This document shows positions 1 to 6,983 of a DNA stretch of 9,659 nt, piece by piece; the stretch's first letter is position 1; the number at the start of each line of letters is the position of its first letter. The stretch lies in contig JAPKZP010000300.1 of NCBI GenBank assembly GCA_026393735.1, forward strand, positions 1 to 9,659, given 5' to 3'. Below the pieces are notes generated by a model that saw only the letters and a list, made by a program, of their open reading frames with translations, ran no database searches and was not told where the DNA came from. Made by a program: the position numbers and the translations under genes. This DNA comes from Acidobacteriota bacterium (GTDB lineage: Bacteria; Acidobacteriota; Vicinamibacteria; Vicinamibacterales; JAKQTR01).

Positions 1-1956
1 GCGCTCGCCTTCGTGCTCACCGCCGTCTTGGCCGCGCCCGTGCTGCGTGTGCCGTCCGAACGGATCTTCGGCATGGAGATCGTCGGACGGCACCACGATC
101 CCTTCACGGTCATGGCGCAGTTCGAGCACCCGCTTGCGATCGGGGCGTTCTCGCAGCCACTGACCGACATCCCGGGGGCGTTGCTGGCCAGGTTGATCGG
201 ACCGGTGGCCGCCTACAACGCGATCATCCTCTTGAGCTTCCCGCTCTCCGCCGTCGCGGCGTTCCTGTTGGCCCGTCACTTGTCCCTCTCCCCGCCGGCC
301 GCGGCCGCCGCAGCGCTGGCGTTCGCCTTTTCGCCGTTCCACGTCGCCCAGGCCGCCTACCACCCGCACATCGCGCAGACACAGTGGATTCCGCTGTACG
401 TGCTGGCCCTGTGGCGATGCCTGGATGCGCCGACGGGACGCACGGTCGGCCTGCTCGCCGCGGCGAGCGCAGCGGTGGCGCTGTCGAACTTCTACGGCGG
501 ACTCATCGCGGCCGTGATGACACCGGCGCTCGTCGCCGCGTACTGGCTCATGGCGCCCGCCCGGGACGCGGCGCTGACACGACGCGTCGCCACCGCCGCT
601 GGCGGCCTGCTGGCCATCGCCAGCGCCGGCGTCGCCTACGCGTGGTGGGCCGCCCGCGACGTGTTGAGCGGTCCCGGCGCGTTCACGTTTCCGCGCGAGG
701 ATCTTTTCCGCTATGCCGCGACGTGGCGGAGCTATCTGCTCCCGCCGATCGGCCACCCGCTGCTCGGAGACCTCGTCCGACGGCTTCAGGCCTCCGAGGG
801 GCCGGCCGAAGGCCTGCTCGAACGGCAACTCGGCGTGGGCCTGGGCCTGCTGGTGCTTGGCATCATGGCGGTGGTCGCATGGCACCTCGCCCGACGCGCG
901 GCCGCGTGGCGCGTGTCCACGCGAAGAACCTCGCCCCTTCGCGCGGTCCCGGCGCTCGTGGTTGCCGCTGCGGCCGCCCTGTTCTGTTCGCTGTCACCCG
1001 AGGTCCACGTCGGCGCATTCACCGTCATCCGGCCATCGGGTCTGCTTCATGACCTGTTGCCGATGTTCCGTGCCTACGCCAGGTTCGGGGTCGTCGTGCA
1101 ACTCATGATCGCGTTGCTGGCCGGTATCGGCGCCGACTGGTGGTGGCGCACCGGCACACGCCGCGTGCGGTTCGCCGTTGTCGCGCTGGTCATCGTCAGC
1201 GCCGCCGAGTATGCCGTAGAACCTTCGGCCCTCTGGCGGGATGTGCTGCCGACGGCTGCGCACCGGTGGGTCGCCAGCCAGCAGACGGGACTGCGCGTCG
1301 TGGATTGCGCGCCACCGATGGCTGATTCGGCGTCCATTCCGTGGTTGACCGGCGGACGCGTCTTTGCGCCGGGGGGAGCCGTGGAGGACTGCACGTCCGC
1401 GGGTGTCCCGGCCACGCTCGCGGGCCTGAAGTACACACACTTGCTCGTGCGGCAGGGCTCCTGGGAAGCGCGCTGGTTCGCGGATCGCCCTGTGCCGGAG
1501 GGACTGAAGCTCGTCGTGCAGTTCCCCGACAGCCTGCTGTTGGCCGTCACGGCGCCGAATCCGCCCGTCTACACGGCGGACATGACGGGATACTACCCGG
1601 TCGAACACGCGGAGCAGCGTGCGTGGCGGTGGATGGGAGACCGCGCGGACTGGATCGTCGTGAATGACGGGAACCGGCCGGCTGCCACCACAGCCGAGAT
1701 CGTGCTCGCGCCGTTCGGCGATCGCCAGCAACTCCAGGTCGATCTGGACGGACGGCTCGTCGCCTCACTGGCGGTCGAAGGGCCGCGGCGCGCCTACCTC
1801 ATCGGGCCGCTCTCGCTGAGTCCGGGCTCGCATCAGCTGACGTTCCGCCCCCTTTCGCCGGCAACGGTCGCCGACGCGGTCCTCGGGAACGGCGATCGGC
1901 GTGCGCTGTCCTGCGCCTTCGGTTCGTGGCGCTGGGTGGTTCAGGACAGCCACTGA
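1..1956 (+). CDS. GT-C-like polytopic membrane glycosyltransferase, 5' end cut by window edge
   Basis: The frame is open from base 1 and ends at the TGA at 1954-1956. The GTG at 13 (residue 1 below) is probably internal, because the frame starts inside a hydrophobic helix, so the true start lies left of the window. About ten hydrophobic segments fill roughly residues 1-400 (for example 66-88, 94-110, 144-180, 193-213, 273-293, 357-375, 386-400), followed by a soluble, beta-rich part at about 410-647. Two features resemble GT-C lipid-linked sugar transferases: the first-loop motif HHDPF, with D29 as candidate catalytic Asp, and a later AFSPFHVAQ...HPHIAQTQWIPL stretch (about 105-128). Such enzymes move a sugar from a polyprenyl-phosphate donor on the outer face of the inner membrane. 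Donor and acceptor cannot be read from sequence. A YfhO-like or uncharacterised membrane protein of the same fold is the main alternative. Confidence 0.7.
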   Translation, partial: ALAFVLTAVLAAPVLRVPSERIFGMEIVGRHHDPFTVMAQFEHPLAIGAFSQPLTDIPGALLARLIGPVAAYNAIILLSFPLSAVAAFLLARHLSLSPPAAAAAALAFAFSPFHVAQAAYHPHIAQTQWIPLYVLALWRCLDAPTGRTVGLLAAASAAVALSNFYGGLIAAVMTPALVAAYWLMAPARDAALTRRVATAAGGLLAIASAGVAYAWWAARDVLSGPGAFTFPREDLFRYAATWRSYLLPPIGHPLLGDLVRRLQASEGPAEGLLERQLGVGLGLLVLGIMAVVAWHLARRAAAWRVSTRRTSPLRAVPALVVAAAAALFCSLSPEVHVGAFTVIRPSGLLHDLLPMFRAYARFGVVVQLMIALLAGIGADWWWRTGTRRVRFAVVALVIVSAAEYAVEPSALWRDVLPTAAHRWVASQQTGLRVVDCAPPMADSASIPWLTGGRVFAPGGAVEDCTSAGVPATLAGLKYTHLLVRQGSWEARWFADRPVPEGLKLVVQFPDSLLLAVTAPNPPVYTADMTGYYPVEHAEQRAWRWMGDRADWIVVNDGNRPAATTAEIVLAPFGDRQQLQVDLDGRLVASLAVEGPRRAYLIGPLSLSPGSHQLTFRPLSPATVADAVLGNGDRRALSCAFGSWRWVVQDSH

Positions 1957-1957
1957 G

Positions 1958-2009
1958 CCGGGACACTCCCAGCCGCTTGATTTCGGGCCGTGCTTTGGCC
2001 CAGTCCCGG
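1958..2009 (+). terminator. Nested inverted repeat just after the membrane protein gene
   Basis: CCGGGAC at 1958-1964 pairs perfectly with GTCCCGG at 2003-2009, and inside this GGGCC at 1985-1989 pairs with GGCCC at 1997-2001 around a 7-base loop. It begins two bases after the stop codon, which suits transcription termination. No T-run follows, so if it terminates it would be as a U-poor or factor-assisted site. The outer loop is long, which weakens the case. Confidence 0.3.
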
Positions 2010-2181
2010 ACACCGACGAAGTCGAGTTGCTCGGCGGTGCGGTGTGCTGTCCCGCCCAGATTGGCTCGCGCAGCTACCTCGAACTGCCGGGGTGGCGGCG
2101 TACCACTTCGAACAGGTCGACCGGCAGCAGCGGGCGGCTCACCGCGCGACGGTGGGCCGCCGCGAGAGCCATGCTCGGGTG

Positions 2182-2187
2182 TAGACT
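2182..2187 (+). promoter_or_regulatory. Possible -10 element upstream of the 199-aa secreted protein gene
   Basis: TAGACT matches four of six bases of the sigma-70 -10 consensus and lies 79 bases before the chosen ATG. No recognisable -35 hexamer is seen at 16-18 bases upstream. The 14-bp palindrome at 2199-2212 would fall at about +6 to +19 of a transcript from here, a position suited to a repressor. Weak on its own. Confidence 0.2.
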
Positions 2188-2198
2188 CACCACGGCGT

Positions 2199-2212
2199 AC
2201 CGGCGCGCCGGT
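2199..2212. repeat. 14-bp perfect palindrome ACCGGCGCGCCGGT
   Basis: The sequence equals its own reverse complement over all 14 bases and is followed at once by the 8-bp palindrome CGGGCCCG (2213-2220). It lies between the -10-like hexamer and the ribosome binding site of the 199-aa secreted protein gene, so it could be an operator or a leader hairpin. In GC-rich DNA such palindromes are not rare. Confidence 0.4.
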
Positions 2213-2244
2213 CGGGCCCGCGACCGATCGCTCCGCAGTGCTGC

Positions 2245-2251
2245 AGAGAGG
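2245..2251 (+). promoter_or_regulatory. Ribosome binding site AGAGAGG that decides the start at 2261
   Basis: The purine run ends 9 bases before the ATG at 2261 and directly touches the in-frame ATG at 2252. Normal spacing favours 2261, which also gives a signal peptide beginning Met-Lys. Confidence 0.5.
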
Positions 2252-2260
2252 ATGACGCTG

Positions 2261-2860
2261 ATGAAGAGCCGCCAGGTGCTCTTGACCGTGGCCTTCGTGG
2301 GACTCCTGCACGTGTTGCCGCCCTTCCCTGCCACCGCCGCAGCCCAGTCTCCATCGGAATCGGGCGTGTGGATGCTCGTGGAGACACGGGCCGTGGACAA
2401 GGTCACTCCGGTCGAGCCGGAGGGCGAATGGTACGTGCTGAGACAGACCAGCGGCCTCACGCACTTGTCCGAGCAGGCCGGTGACCGTCACCGCGTCACC
2501 CGGTGCGTGTGGACGATTCCCCCTTCTCAGATGAAGCCCGGCGACACCATCTCCATCACGCTGACGGCGGAGAACATCCTCATGCAGCACGCGCAGCCTG
2601 GGACGCTGTCGTGTTCGGCGTCCCTTGACAATTCCGATCGGGACACGCTGGATTCCGGCCCGGACGAAGTGAGCCGTGCCTCGGTCAGTCGTGAGGCCGG
2701 TTCAGGCGCATCCGCAACCGAGACAAAGAAGTTCAAGGTGCCGGCGCGTGTCTACGGGGGAACGAACGGTCGCATGCGAATGCTGGTGAAGCACGATGAC
2801 GGCAACGAGCCGCTTGGCTACGTCTATGTGTACCAGTGGAAGCCGGGCGCTGGCGCCTAG
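2261..2860 (+). CDS. Secreted protein of unknown function, 199 aa
   Basis: I do not recognise a family. Residues 1-28 form a classical signal peptide: a basic start (MKSR), a hydrophobic core and a small-residue cleavage region ending ATAAA before QS, so the mature protein of about 171 residues is periplasmic or exported. It alternates hydrophobic and polar residues, as beta-sandwich proteins do, and ends in a short strand-like stretch (about 185-195, YVYVYQW). C82 and C118 could form a disulfide. Residues 121-155 are rich in Asp, Ser and Glu and look like a flexible loop. The ATG at 2261 has AGAGAGG 9 bases upstream; the ATG at 2252, three codons earlier, is the alternative. The next gene follows after 90 bases on the same strand and is also secreted. 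Being real is well supported by the signal peptide and codon use; function is unknown. Confidence 0.75.
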   Translation: MKSRQVLLTVAFVGLLHVLPPFPATAAAQSPSESGVWMLVETRAVDKVTPVEPEGEWYVLRQTSGLTHLSEQAGDRHRVTRCVWTIPPSQMKPGDTISITLTAENILMQHAQPGTLSCSASLDNSDRDTLDSGPDEVSRASVSREAGSGASATETKKFKVPARVYGGTNGRMRMLVKHDDGNEPLGYVYVYQWKPGAGA

Positions 2861-2889
2861 CAGCCCGTGGCGCAACCGGCCCAAGGATG

Positions 2890-2895
2890 CATAAT
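2890..2895 (+). promoter_or_regulatory. Possible -10 element for the 446-aa secreted protein gene
   Basis: CATAAT is one of the few AT-rich hexamers in this GC-rich stretch and matches five of six bases of the -10 consensus. It lies 55 bases before the ATG at 2951, within the 90-base gap. No -35 match is seen at the usual distance. A small stem-loop, GCGCC 2899-2903 with GGCGC 2909-2913, would sit at the start of the transcript. Confidence 0.25.
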
Positions 2896-2936
2896 TGGGC
2901 GCCCGGAAGGCGCTGACACGGGAACCGAACAAGGTC

Positions 2937-2943
2937 AGGGGGA
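2937..2943 (+). promoter_or_regulatory. Ribosome binding site AGGGGGA that decides the start at 2951
   Basis: The purine run ends 7 bases before the ATG at 2951. The in-frame ORF extends upstream to 2867, but that part lacks such a site and would add 28 hydrophilic residues in front of a clear signal peptide. Confidence 0.6.
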
Positions 2944-2950
2944 CGGCAAC

Positions 2951-4291
2951 ATGAGAAAGCTGCTGCTGGTGTTCCTTCCGTTCTTCCTCGTCGCGTTGAT
3001 GGCGTCGCCGAACTCACACCCACTCTCTGCGGCGGCCGATATCCCTGTTCCCATTACGACGGTACAAAACCCGCTCGTGGGTTTCTCCATCGACCTTCCG
3101 GAAGACTACGAAGTGACGACCGGTTTCGATGGGGAAACGCAGATGGCCATCAACGGGACGTACATCGCCTCTGTCTTTTCTCCCTGGTACTACTTCACCT
3201 ACACGTCCCAACCTCCGGGAGAGTGCGCCCGCCTGCTCGAGTATCTCCTCCGACAGCCTCCACTGCGCAGCACCACGGAGGTGCTCCAAGGAACCTCTCC
3301 GGGGGAGGTTATTCTGAAAGCGACCATCCCACTCGAGGGAGTGGGGACCTTGGAAGGACGCTGGGTCTTCAGAACCGAGAGCCACAAGAACTACGTGGTG
3401 GCCGCCGTGGTCTTTTCTCAGTTGGCCGGCCAGTACCAGCAGGAGATCGACCGTACCTTGAAGTCATGTCGAGTGCAGCGGCACATGCCATTCAGCCTGC
3501 ACCAGGAACAGACCGAAGCCGCGTACAAGATCCGGCTTCCGGAAGGATGGAAATGGGAAGGGAAGATCTTCCGCGACCCCAACATCCCCGGAGCGTTCGA
3601 CTGGAAGGCCACGACCTTGAATGGGGGAGCCGGGTGCTTCAATGCCGCCCCGGTTCGGACCATGACGGCGCTGGATGCCCAGACCGCGGCCACGACCATC
3701 CTTCCGCAGTACTTTCAAACCACCGTCGCCGGTTTCCAGTTCGAATCGTACCGCCCACATCCCCGAGCCAGCCAGCAGGGAGAGAGCACGTTTGCCGTGC
3801 TGTTCAAACAAGGCGGGCTGCGAGTCGGCTACACGCGGGGGACGGGATTCTACCGCGCGACGGTCGCGGGCGTCCCTCTCCGATTCCAGATCGAGATCGC
3901 GGTCGAGCGCGTCGACCTTCCACTCGGATCGTCGGCGGTCATGCGCACCTATGGCTTCTGGGGGCCCGCTCAGGATTTCGCCCGCCTGTACACTGTTGCG
4001 CGAGGCGTCCTCGGTTCGCTCAGGGAATCCCGTGAGTGGATGAAAACCCGGGACCAATATGCCGAGGAGGTTCTCGACTTCAGGCAAAAGACCTTCGAGA
4101 AGATTCTCAACATGCGGCAATCGAAGCGCAAGTTCACCGACAAGGAGGGCAACAACTACGACGTCGACATGACGAACATGGAAAACACCAGAGTGTTCAA
4201 GGGCAAGGACGGGCAATTGGTCTACGTGGACGGGCCCGAGGCAGAGAGCAAAGCCCAGAACGGCGACTATACCGAATTGACGGCCAGGTAG
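2951..4291 (+). CDS. Secreted two-module protein of unknown function, 446 aa
   Basis: Residues 1-29 are a signal peptide (MRKLLLVFLPFFL core, then SAAA). The mature protein appears to hold two related modules. Module A, about 38-175, opens with GFSIDLPEDYEV and closes with a helix ending IDRTLKSCRV. Module B, about 185-360, opens with AYKIRLPEGWKWEG and closes with ARLYTVARGVLGSLRES. The order of a strand with F/Y-x-I-x-LP, a central beta region and a C-terminal helix ending in L-x-S-x-R recalls PsbP/Mog1-like folds; this is a pattern impression, not a detected match. C92 and C173 bracket the second half of module A and could form a disulfide. A charged tail, about 365-446, contains lysine-rich and then Asn/Asp/Gly-rich stretches. 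The gene lies between two other genes for exported proteins. Function unknown. Confidence 0.75.
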   Translation: MRKLLLVFLPFFLVALMASPNSHPLSAAADIPVPITTVQNPLVGFSIDLPEDYEVTTGFDGETQMAINGTYIASVFSPWYYFTYTSQPPGECARLLEYLLRQPPLRSTTEVLQGTSPGEVILKATIPLEGVGTLEGRWVFRTESHKNYVVAAVVFSQLAGQYQQEIDRTLKSCRVQRHMPFSLHQEQTEAAYKIRLPEGWKWEGKIFRDPNIPGAFDWKATTLNGGAGCFNAAPVRTMTALDAQTAATTILPQYFQTTVAGFQFESYRPHPRASQQGESTFAVLFKQGGLRVGYTRGTGFYRATVAGVPLRFQIEIAVERVDLPLGSSAVMRTYGFWGPAQDFARLYTVARGVLGSLRESREWMKTRDQYAEEVLDFRQKTFEKILNMRQSKRKFTDKEGNNYDVDMTNMENTRVFKGKDGQLVYVDGPEAESKAQNGDYTELTAR

Positions 4292-4470
4292 TGAGCGTCG
4301 TCGGTGAATTGACTCCGCGAGGCTCGGAGCGTAGTGTTTCGCGGTGTGGCGAGCCGCCATGCGGCTCACATGCGGGTGGGCGGTGCCGGCCAGGCACCAT
4401 GCGAGCGATTCGGATTCCGAGGGTCTGAGAACGGACGTTCGGCAGCCCTCGTATCGGCACAGGGGCACCT
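4292..4470 (+). other. 179-base gap with three consecutive stem-loops
   Basis: After the stop of the 446-aa protein gene come CCGCGA 4315-4320 with TCGCGG 4339-4344, then GAGCCGC 4351-4357 with GCGGCTC 4361-4367 (3-base loop), then GGTGCC 4382-4387 with GGCACC 4393-4398 (5-base loop). A small TCGGA/TCCGA element follows near 4411-4420. No T-run follows any of them. The group could be a terminator-like or RNA-stabilising structure between two cotranscribed genes, or a leader of the transglutaminase-like gene. No gene is supported in the gap. Confidence 0.45.
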
Positions 4471-6129
4471 ATGACACGACTCTTCATGCGACGTCTCGGC
4501 TCGATCCTCGCGGCCGCCAGCGTGATCTTCGTGGTCTTCGCCCTCATCGGCACCTGGTACGGGCCCGCGCTCGGCGGCGCCAAGGACGCCAGCGGACAGT
4601 TGCTCTGCAACCTGACTGTCCGCGAGAAGCTCATCAGCGCCGCGTACAAGGTCTATGGCGCCAAGGACCAGCCCATTTCGCTCTGGCTGGCAAAGAGCGT
4701 CTTCAAGAACGACACGCCCGGGTACATCAAGGACCTGAAGGTCCGCTACAAGCTCGGCGAATTCGCCGATTGGTGCCCCTGGCAGACGTACCCGAGCCTG
4801 CTGCCCACCCAGACCGTCGTCGACCTCTACTACCCCATCCTCTCTGAGAAGTGCGCCCGGCTTGCCAACCGCACCCCGGCAGAACTTCAGATGGAGTGCG
4901 AGTATCTCGATAGCTCCGGCAGGAAGCAGACGCTCCAGAAATCAGAGCGGCTGACGGTCCTCGGAAGACAGGAGATCTACTTTGGAGATCTCAGCTCGCG
5001 CGAGTGGAACGGGACAATCCAGGATAGCCTGACATACGGCCCCCTCCTGGCGGCATGGGTGACGAAGACCGACCTGCCCGCTGCGGGGCTGGCGGCGCTG
5101 GGCAACAAGGCCGCCGGGGGCGTCGGCGCCTATACGAGCGTCGACAACTGCATCGCGGTGCTGGCGCAACTCTACGAGATGATGCGCCGGATCCACATCA
5201 CCTACCAGTTTCCTGCGGGACAGGTCGAGCGGGACCGGTCGTTCGACATCCGGTACATCCAGACGGTGCAGTACCCGCGCGACGTCATCCAGAAGCGCAG
5301 CGGCACGTGCATCGACCTGGCTATCCTCTACGCAGCCATGATGGAGGCCGTTGGCATCCCATCGCGACTTGTCGCGACGACGGGGCACGTGTTCCCGATC
5401 GCCGTCCTGCCGAACGGGTTGATGCTGCCCGTCGAAGCCACCGGCGTCGGCGGCGGCGGTACCGCCAGCGTGGGCTTTGCCGATGCCGTCAAGATTGCCG
5501 AGAAGGAGTGGCAGGATCTGCAGGCCAACGGACAGTTCGTCATGTTCGACTGTCAGTCGCTCTGGGGCGCTGGCGTCAGCTCACCGGAACTGGACCCTCT
5601 TCCCGCCGACATCCTTGAACGGTGGGGCATCACGGAGGCGGCGCTTCGGGACGGTGGAGTGCCGCCGCAGTCGGTTCCGCGTGACCCAGGCGGGGCCGGC
5701 GGGGCGCCGCCCCAGGCTCCTCCTCTCCCGCCGGATCCGGGCGGCGACGGCCAGCAAGCGGTCATGGTCCCCGGCAACTGGGTCATTGCCGTCACCAATC
5801 CCGGCGGAAGCCAGGTCCAGGGAGTGGCGCAGGTGGCCGTCCAGGGCAATCGCGTCCAGATGGTCTCGATGGTCAGCTATCCCGTCACGGGCCCCGACGG
5901 GAAGGAGCACAGGGCCCAGGAGCAGAGCAGCATCGTCGGGCAGATCCAGGGACAGCGACTGGAGGCGCAGTGCAGCGAGGCCGTCTGGACGCTGGACGGC
6001 ACGCGGGTGCAGCCGAAAGGCCTTCCGTACAAAATCCAGTTGACGATCGCCAGCGGCGGACGCGCAGCCAGCGGAACCGTGATCAATGCCGAGGGCGGCA
6101 GCGCGCAGCTTTCGATGCAGTTGAGGTAG
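4471..6129 (+). CDS. Membrane-anchored transglutaminase-like (papain-fold) protein, 552 aa
   Basis: Residues 11-31 are hydrophobic after a basic start (MTRLFMRRLG) with no clear cleavage site, so this is probably a signal anchor holding the rest in the periplasm. Residues 32-265 form an N-terminal part of unknown fold. The transglutaminase-like core at about 266-345 shows SGTCIDLAILYAAMMEAVGIPSR (C280 as nucleophile), TTGHVFPIAV (H306) and MLPVEAT (E322 in the place of the usual Asp). These match the Cys-His-Asp/Glu order of the COG1305 transglutaminase-like superfamily, which includes cross-linking enzymes, peptidases and inactive members. A Pro/Gly-rich linker (about 396-427) leads to a beta-rich C-terminal domain (about 430-552) that begins VPGNWVIAV. 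The ATG at 4471 has AGGGG 5 bases upstream; the ATG at 4486 is a possible alternative. The substrate is unknown; neighbouring secreted proteins are candidates. Confidence 0.85.
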   Translation: MTRLFMRRLGSILAAASVIFVVFALIGTWYGPALGGAKDASGQLLCNLTVREKLISAAYKVYGAKDQPISLWLAKSVFKNDTPGYIKDLKVRYKLGEFADWCPWQTYPSLLPTQTVVDLYYPILSEKCARLANRTPAELQMECEYLDSSGRKQTLQKSERLTVLGRQEIYFGDLSSREWNGTIQDSLTYGPLLAAWVTKTDLPAAGLAALGNKAAGGVGAYTSVDNCIAVLAQLYEMMRRIHITYQFPAGQVERDRSFDIRYIQTVQYPRDVIQKRSGTCIDLAILYAAMMEAVGIPSRLVATTGHVFPIAVLPNGLMLPVEATGVGGGGTASVGFADAVKIAEKEWQDLQANGQFVMFDCQSLWGAGVSSPELDPLPADILERWGITEAALRDGGVPPQSVPRDPGGAGGAPPQAPPLPPDPGGDGQQAVMVPGNWVIAVTNPGGSQVQGVAQVAVQGNRVQMVSMVSYPVTGPDGKEHRAQEQSSIVGQIQGQRLEAQCSEAVWTLDGTRVQPKGLPYKIQLTIASGGRAASGTVINAEGGSAQLSMQLR

Positions 6130-6190
6130 GGCACCTCACACGCGGGAGACCAGCACACTCAGACACGGCGATGCGGCTGGGAGCACGAAC

Positions 6191-6847
6191 ATGAAGCATA
6201 TGGTCACGGGCATGATGGCAGCGGCAACTGTCCTGGGATCGGTAGTCCTGCTGGCGACGGGACCAGCGTATGCGCAAGAAATGACCATGGGCGAGTACGA
6301 GGGCAGGTGGGAGCTTCAGGCGAACGGCGACGTGAAGGTCACGCGCAAGTTTACGCTGCCCATGATCATGTACAACCAGTGGAAGCTCACGAACGTACAC
6401 ATGGCGGAGTTCCGAAGCCTCGCCGGTTCGCGGTCGACCATCGAGGTCACGGACAAGAAGTACGAGTGGGACGACGTCAATCGCACGCTCACGCTCAGCA
6501 TGACCGTCCTCGGCCTGCCCCGCAACATGGGCGACCACTGGGAGGCGAAGATGGTCGGGGGCTTGAGTTTCTCCAATCTGGATGAAAACAAGAAGACGGC
6601 GTTCTTTCACTCCTCGGGGCAGAGCCCGGCGGGCAAGTTCGAAGGCCGGGACGTGGTGGTCTTTCCGGGGGATGCGACCAAAATTGAGTGGAATGCGGGC
6701 GCCAACGCCTTGATGTATCGGACTCCGTCCCTGGACGCGCCGACGGGACTCTGGACCCTCCTCTGGTGGACCCTCGCAGGCCTGTGCGCGCTGGCCGGAA
6801 TCGCAATGTGGGGGATGTCTTTCGTTCGCAAACCCGTGGCCACGTGA
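6191..6847 (+). CDS. Exported protein with C-terminal membrane anchor, 218 aa, unknown function
   Basis: A signal peptide spans residues 1-28, ending AYA before QE. The exported part, about 29-180, is rich in Lys, Asp, Trp and Met and alternates as beta strands do. One C-terminal membrane helix (about 187-209, LWTLLWWTLAGLCALAG...) is followed by a short tail with R and K (FVRKPVAT), the usual topology of a type I anchored protein with its tail in the cytoplasm. I recognise no family. GGGAG (6179-6183) lies 7 bases before the ATG. It follows the transglutaminase-like gene by 61 bases with no visible terminator, so cotranscription is likely. A seven-codon reading frame (ATG at 6171) ends in an ATGA overlap with this start, which may be chance. 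The anchor would keep the protein next to the membrane-bound transglutaminase-like enzyme; a partnership is inference. Confidence 0.75.
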   Translation: MKHMVTGMMAAATVLGSVVLLATGPAYAQEMTMGEYEGRWELQANGDVKVTRKFTLPMIMYNQWKLTNVHMAEFRSLAGSRSTIEVTDKKYEWDDVNRTLTLSMTVLGLPRNMGDHWEAKMVGGLSFSNLDENKKTAFFHSSGQSPAGKFEGRDVVVFPGDATKIEWNAGANALMYRTPSLDAPTGLWTLLWWTLAGLCALAGIAMWGMSFVRKPVAT

Positions 6848-6948
6848 GACGAACAGCTCCTGCCGGGGCGACCTGCGCCGGTGTTCACTCGGTGGGACTG
6901 GTGCGGTGATGCCTCTGACGCAGAACGGCGACGAGGTGATCGATCAGG

Positions 6949-6966
6949 ATTGCTGCAGCCAGCAAT
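6949..6966. other. Perfect 7-bp stem-loop in the gap before the DinB gene
   Basis: ATTGCTG 6949-6955 pairs with CAGCAAT 6960-6966 around a 4-base loop, CAGC. It stands in a 237-base gap, about 100 bases after the anchored protein gene. A 10-bp palindrome TGATCGATCA lies just before it (6937-6946). No T-run follows, so termination is only a possibility. Confidence 0.35.
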
Positions 6967-6983
6967 GTGACCCGTTGAGCTAG

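Larger units (their letters stand above)
1957..2260. other. 304-base intergenic gap with inverted repeats, no clear gene
   Basis: No convincing plus-strand gene lies here. A plus-strand frame runs from 1901 into the next gene, but it overlaps the end of the membrane protein gene, lacks a ribosome binding site at its start and would place the obvious signal peptide about 120 residues inside the protein, so I do not accept it. The gap contains a nested inverted repeat at 1958-2009, a 14-bp palindrome at 2199-2212 and a -10-like TAGACT at 2182-2187. The minus strand across about 1945-2090 reads as plausible protein without a start or end of its own. Confidence 0.6.

Noticed and set aside
1901..2260. 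Longer upstream start (1901) for the 199-aa secreted protein
   Set aside because: It overlaps the membrane protein gene, has no ribosome binding site, and would bury a typical signal peptide about 120 residues inside the protein.
2867..2950. Longer upstream start (2867) for the 446-aa secreted protein
   Set aside because: It would put 28 hydrophilic residues before the signal peptide; AGGGGGA at 2937-2943 clearly serves the ATG at 2951.
4351..4384. Group II intron domain V remnant
   Set aside because: Only the first six bases GAGCCG fit; the tetraloop, bulge and closing strand are absent and no reverse transcriptase remnant is nearby.
3464..4468. Long minus-strand open frame opposite the 446-aa protein gene
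   Set aside because: Lacks a ribosome binding site and domain-like content; its length follows from GC-rich codon use on the opposite strand, where the signal-peptide-bearing gene is convincing.
6171..6194. Seven-codon leader ORF overlapping the ATG of the anchored protein by ATGA
   Set aside because: No ribosome binding site of its own, and such short frames are common by chance; the GGGAG at 6179-6183 directly serves the ATG at 6191.
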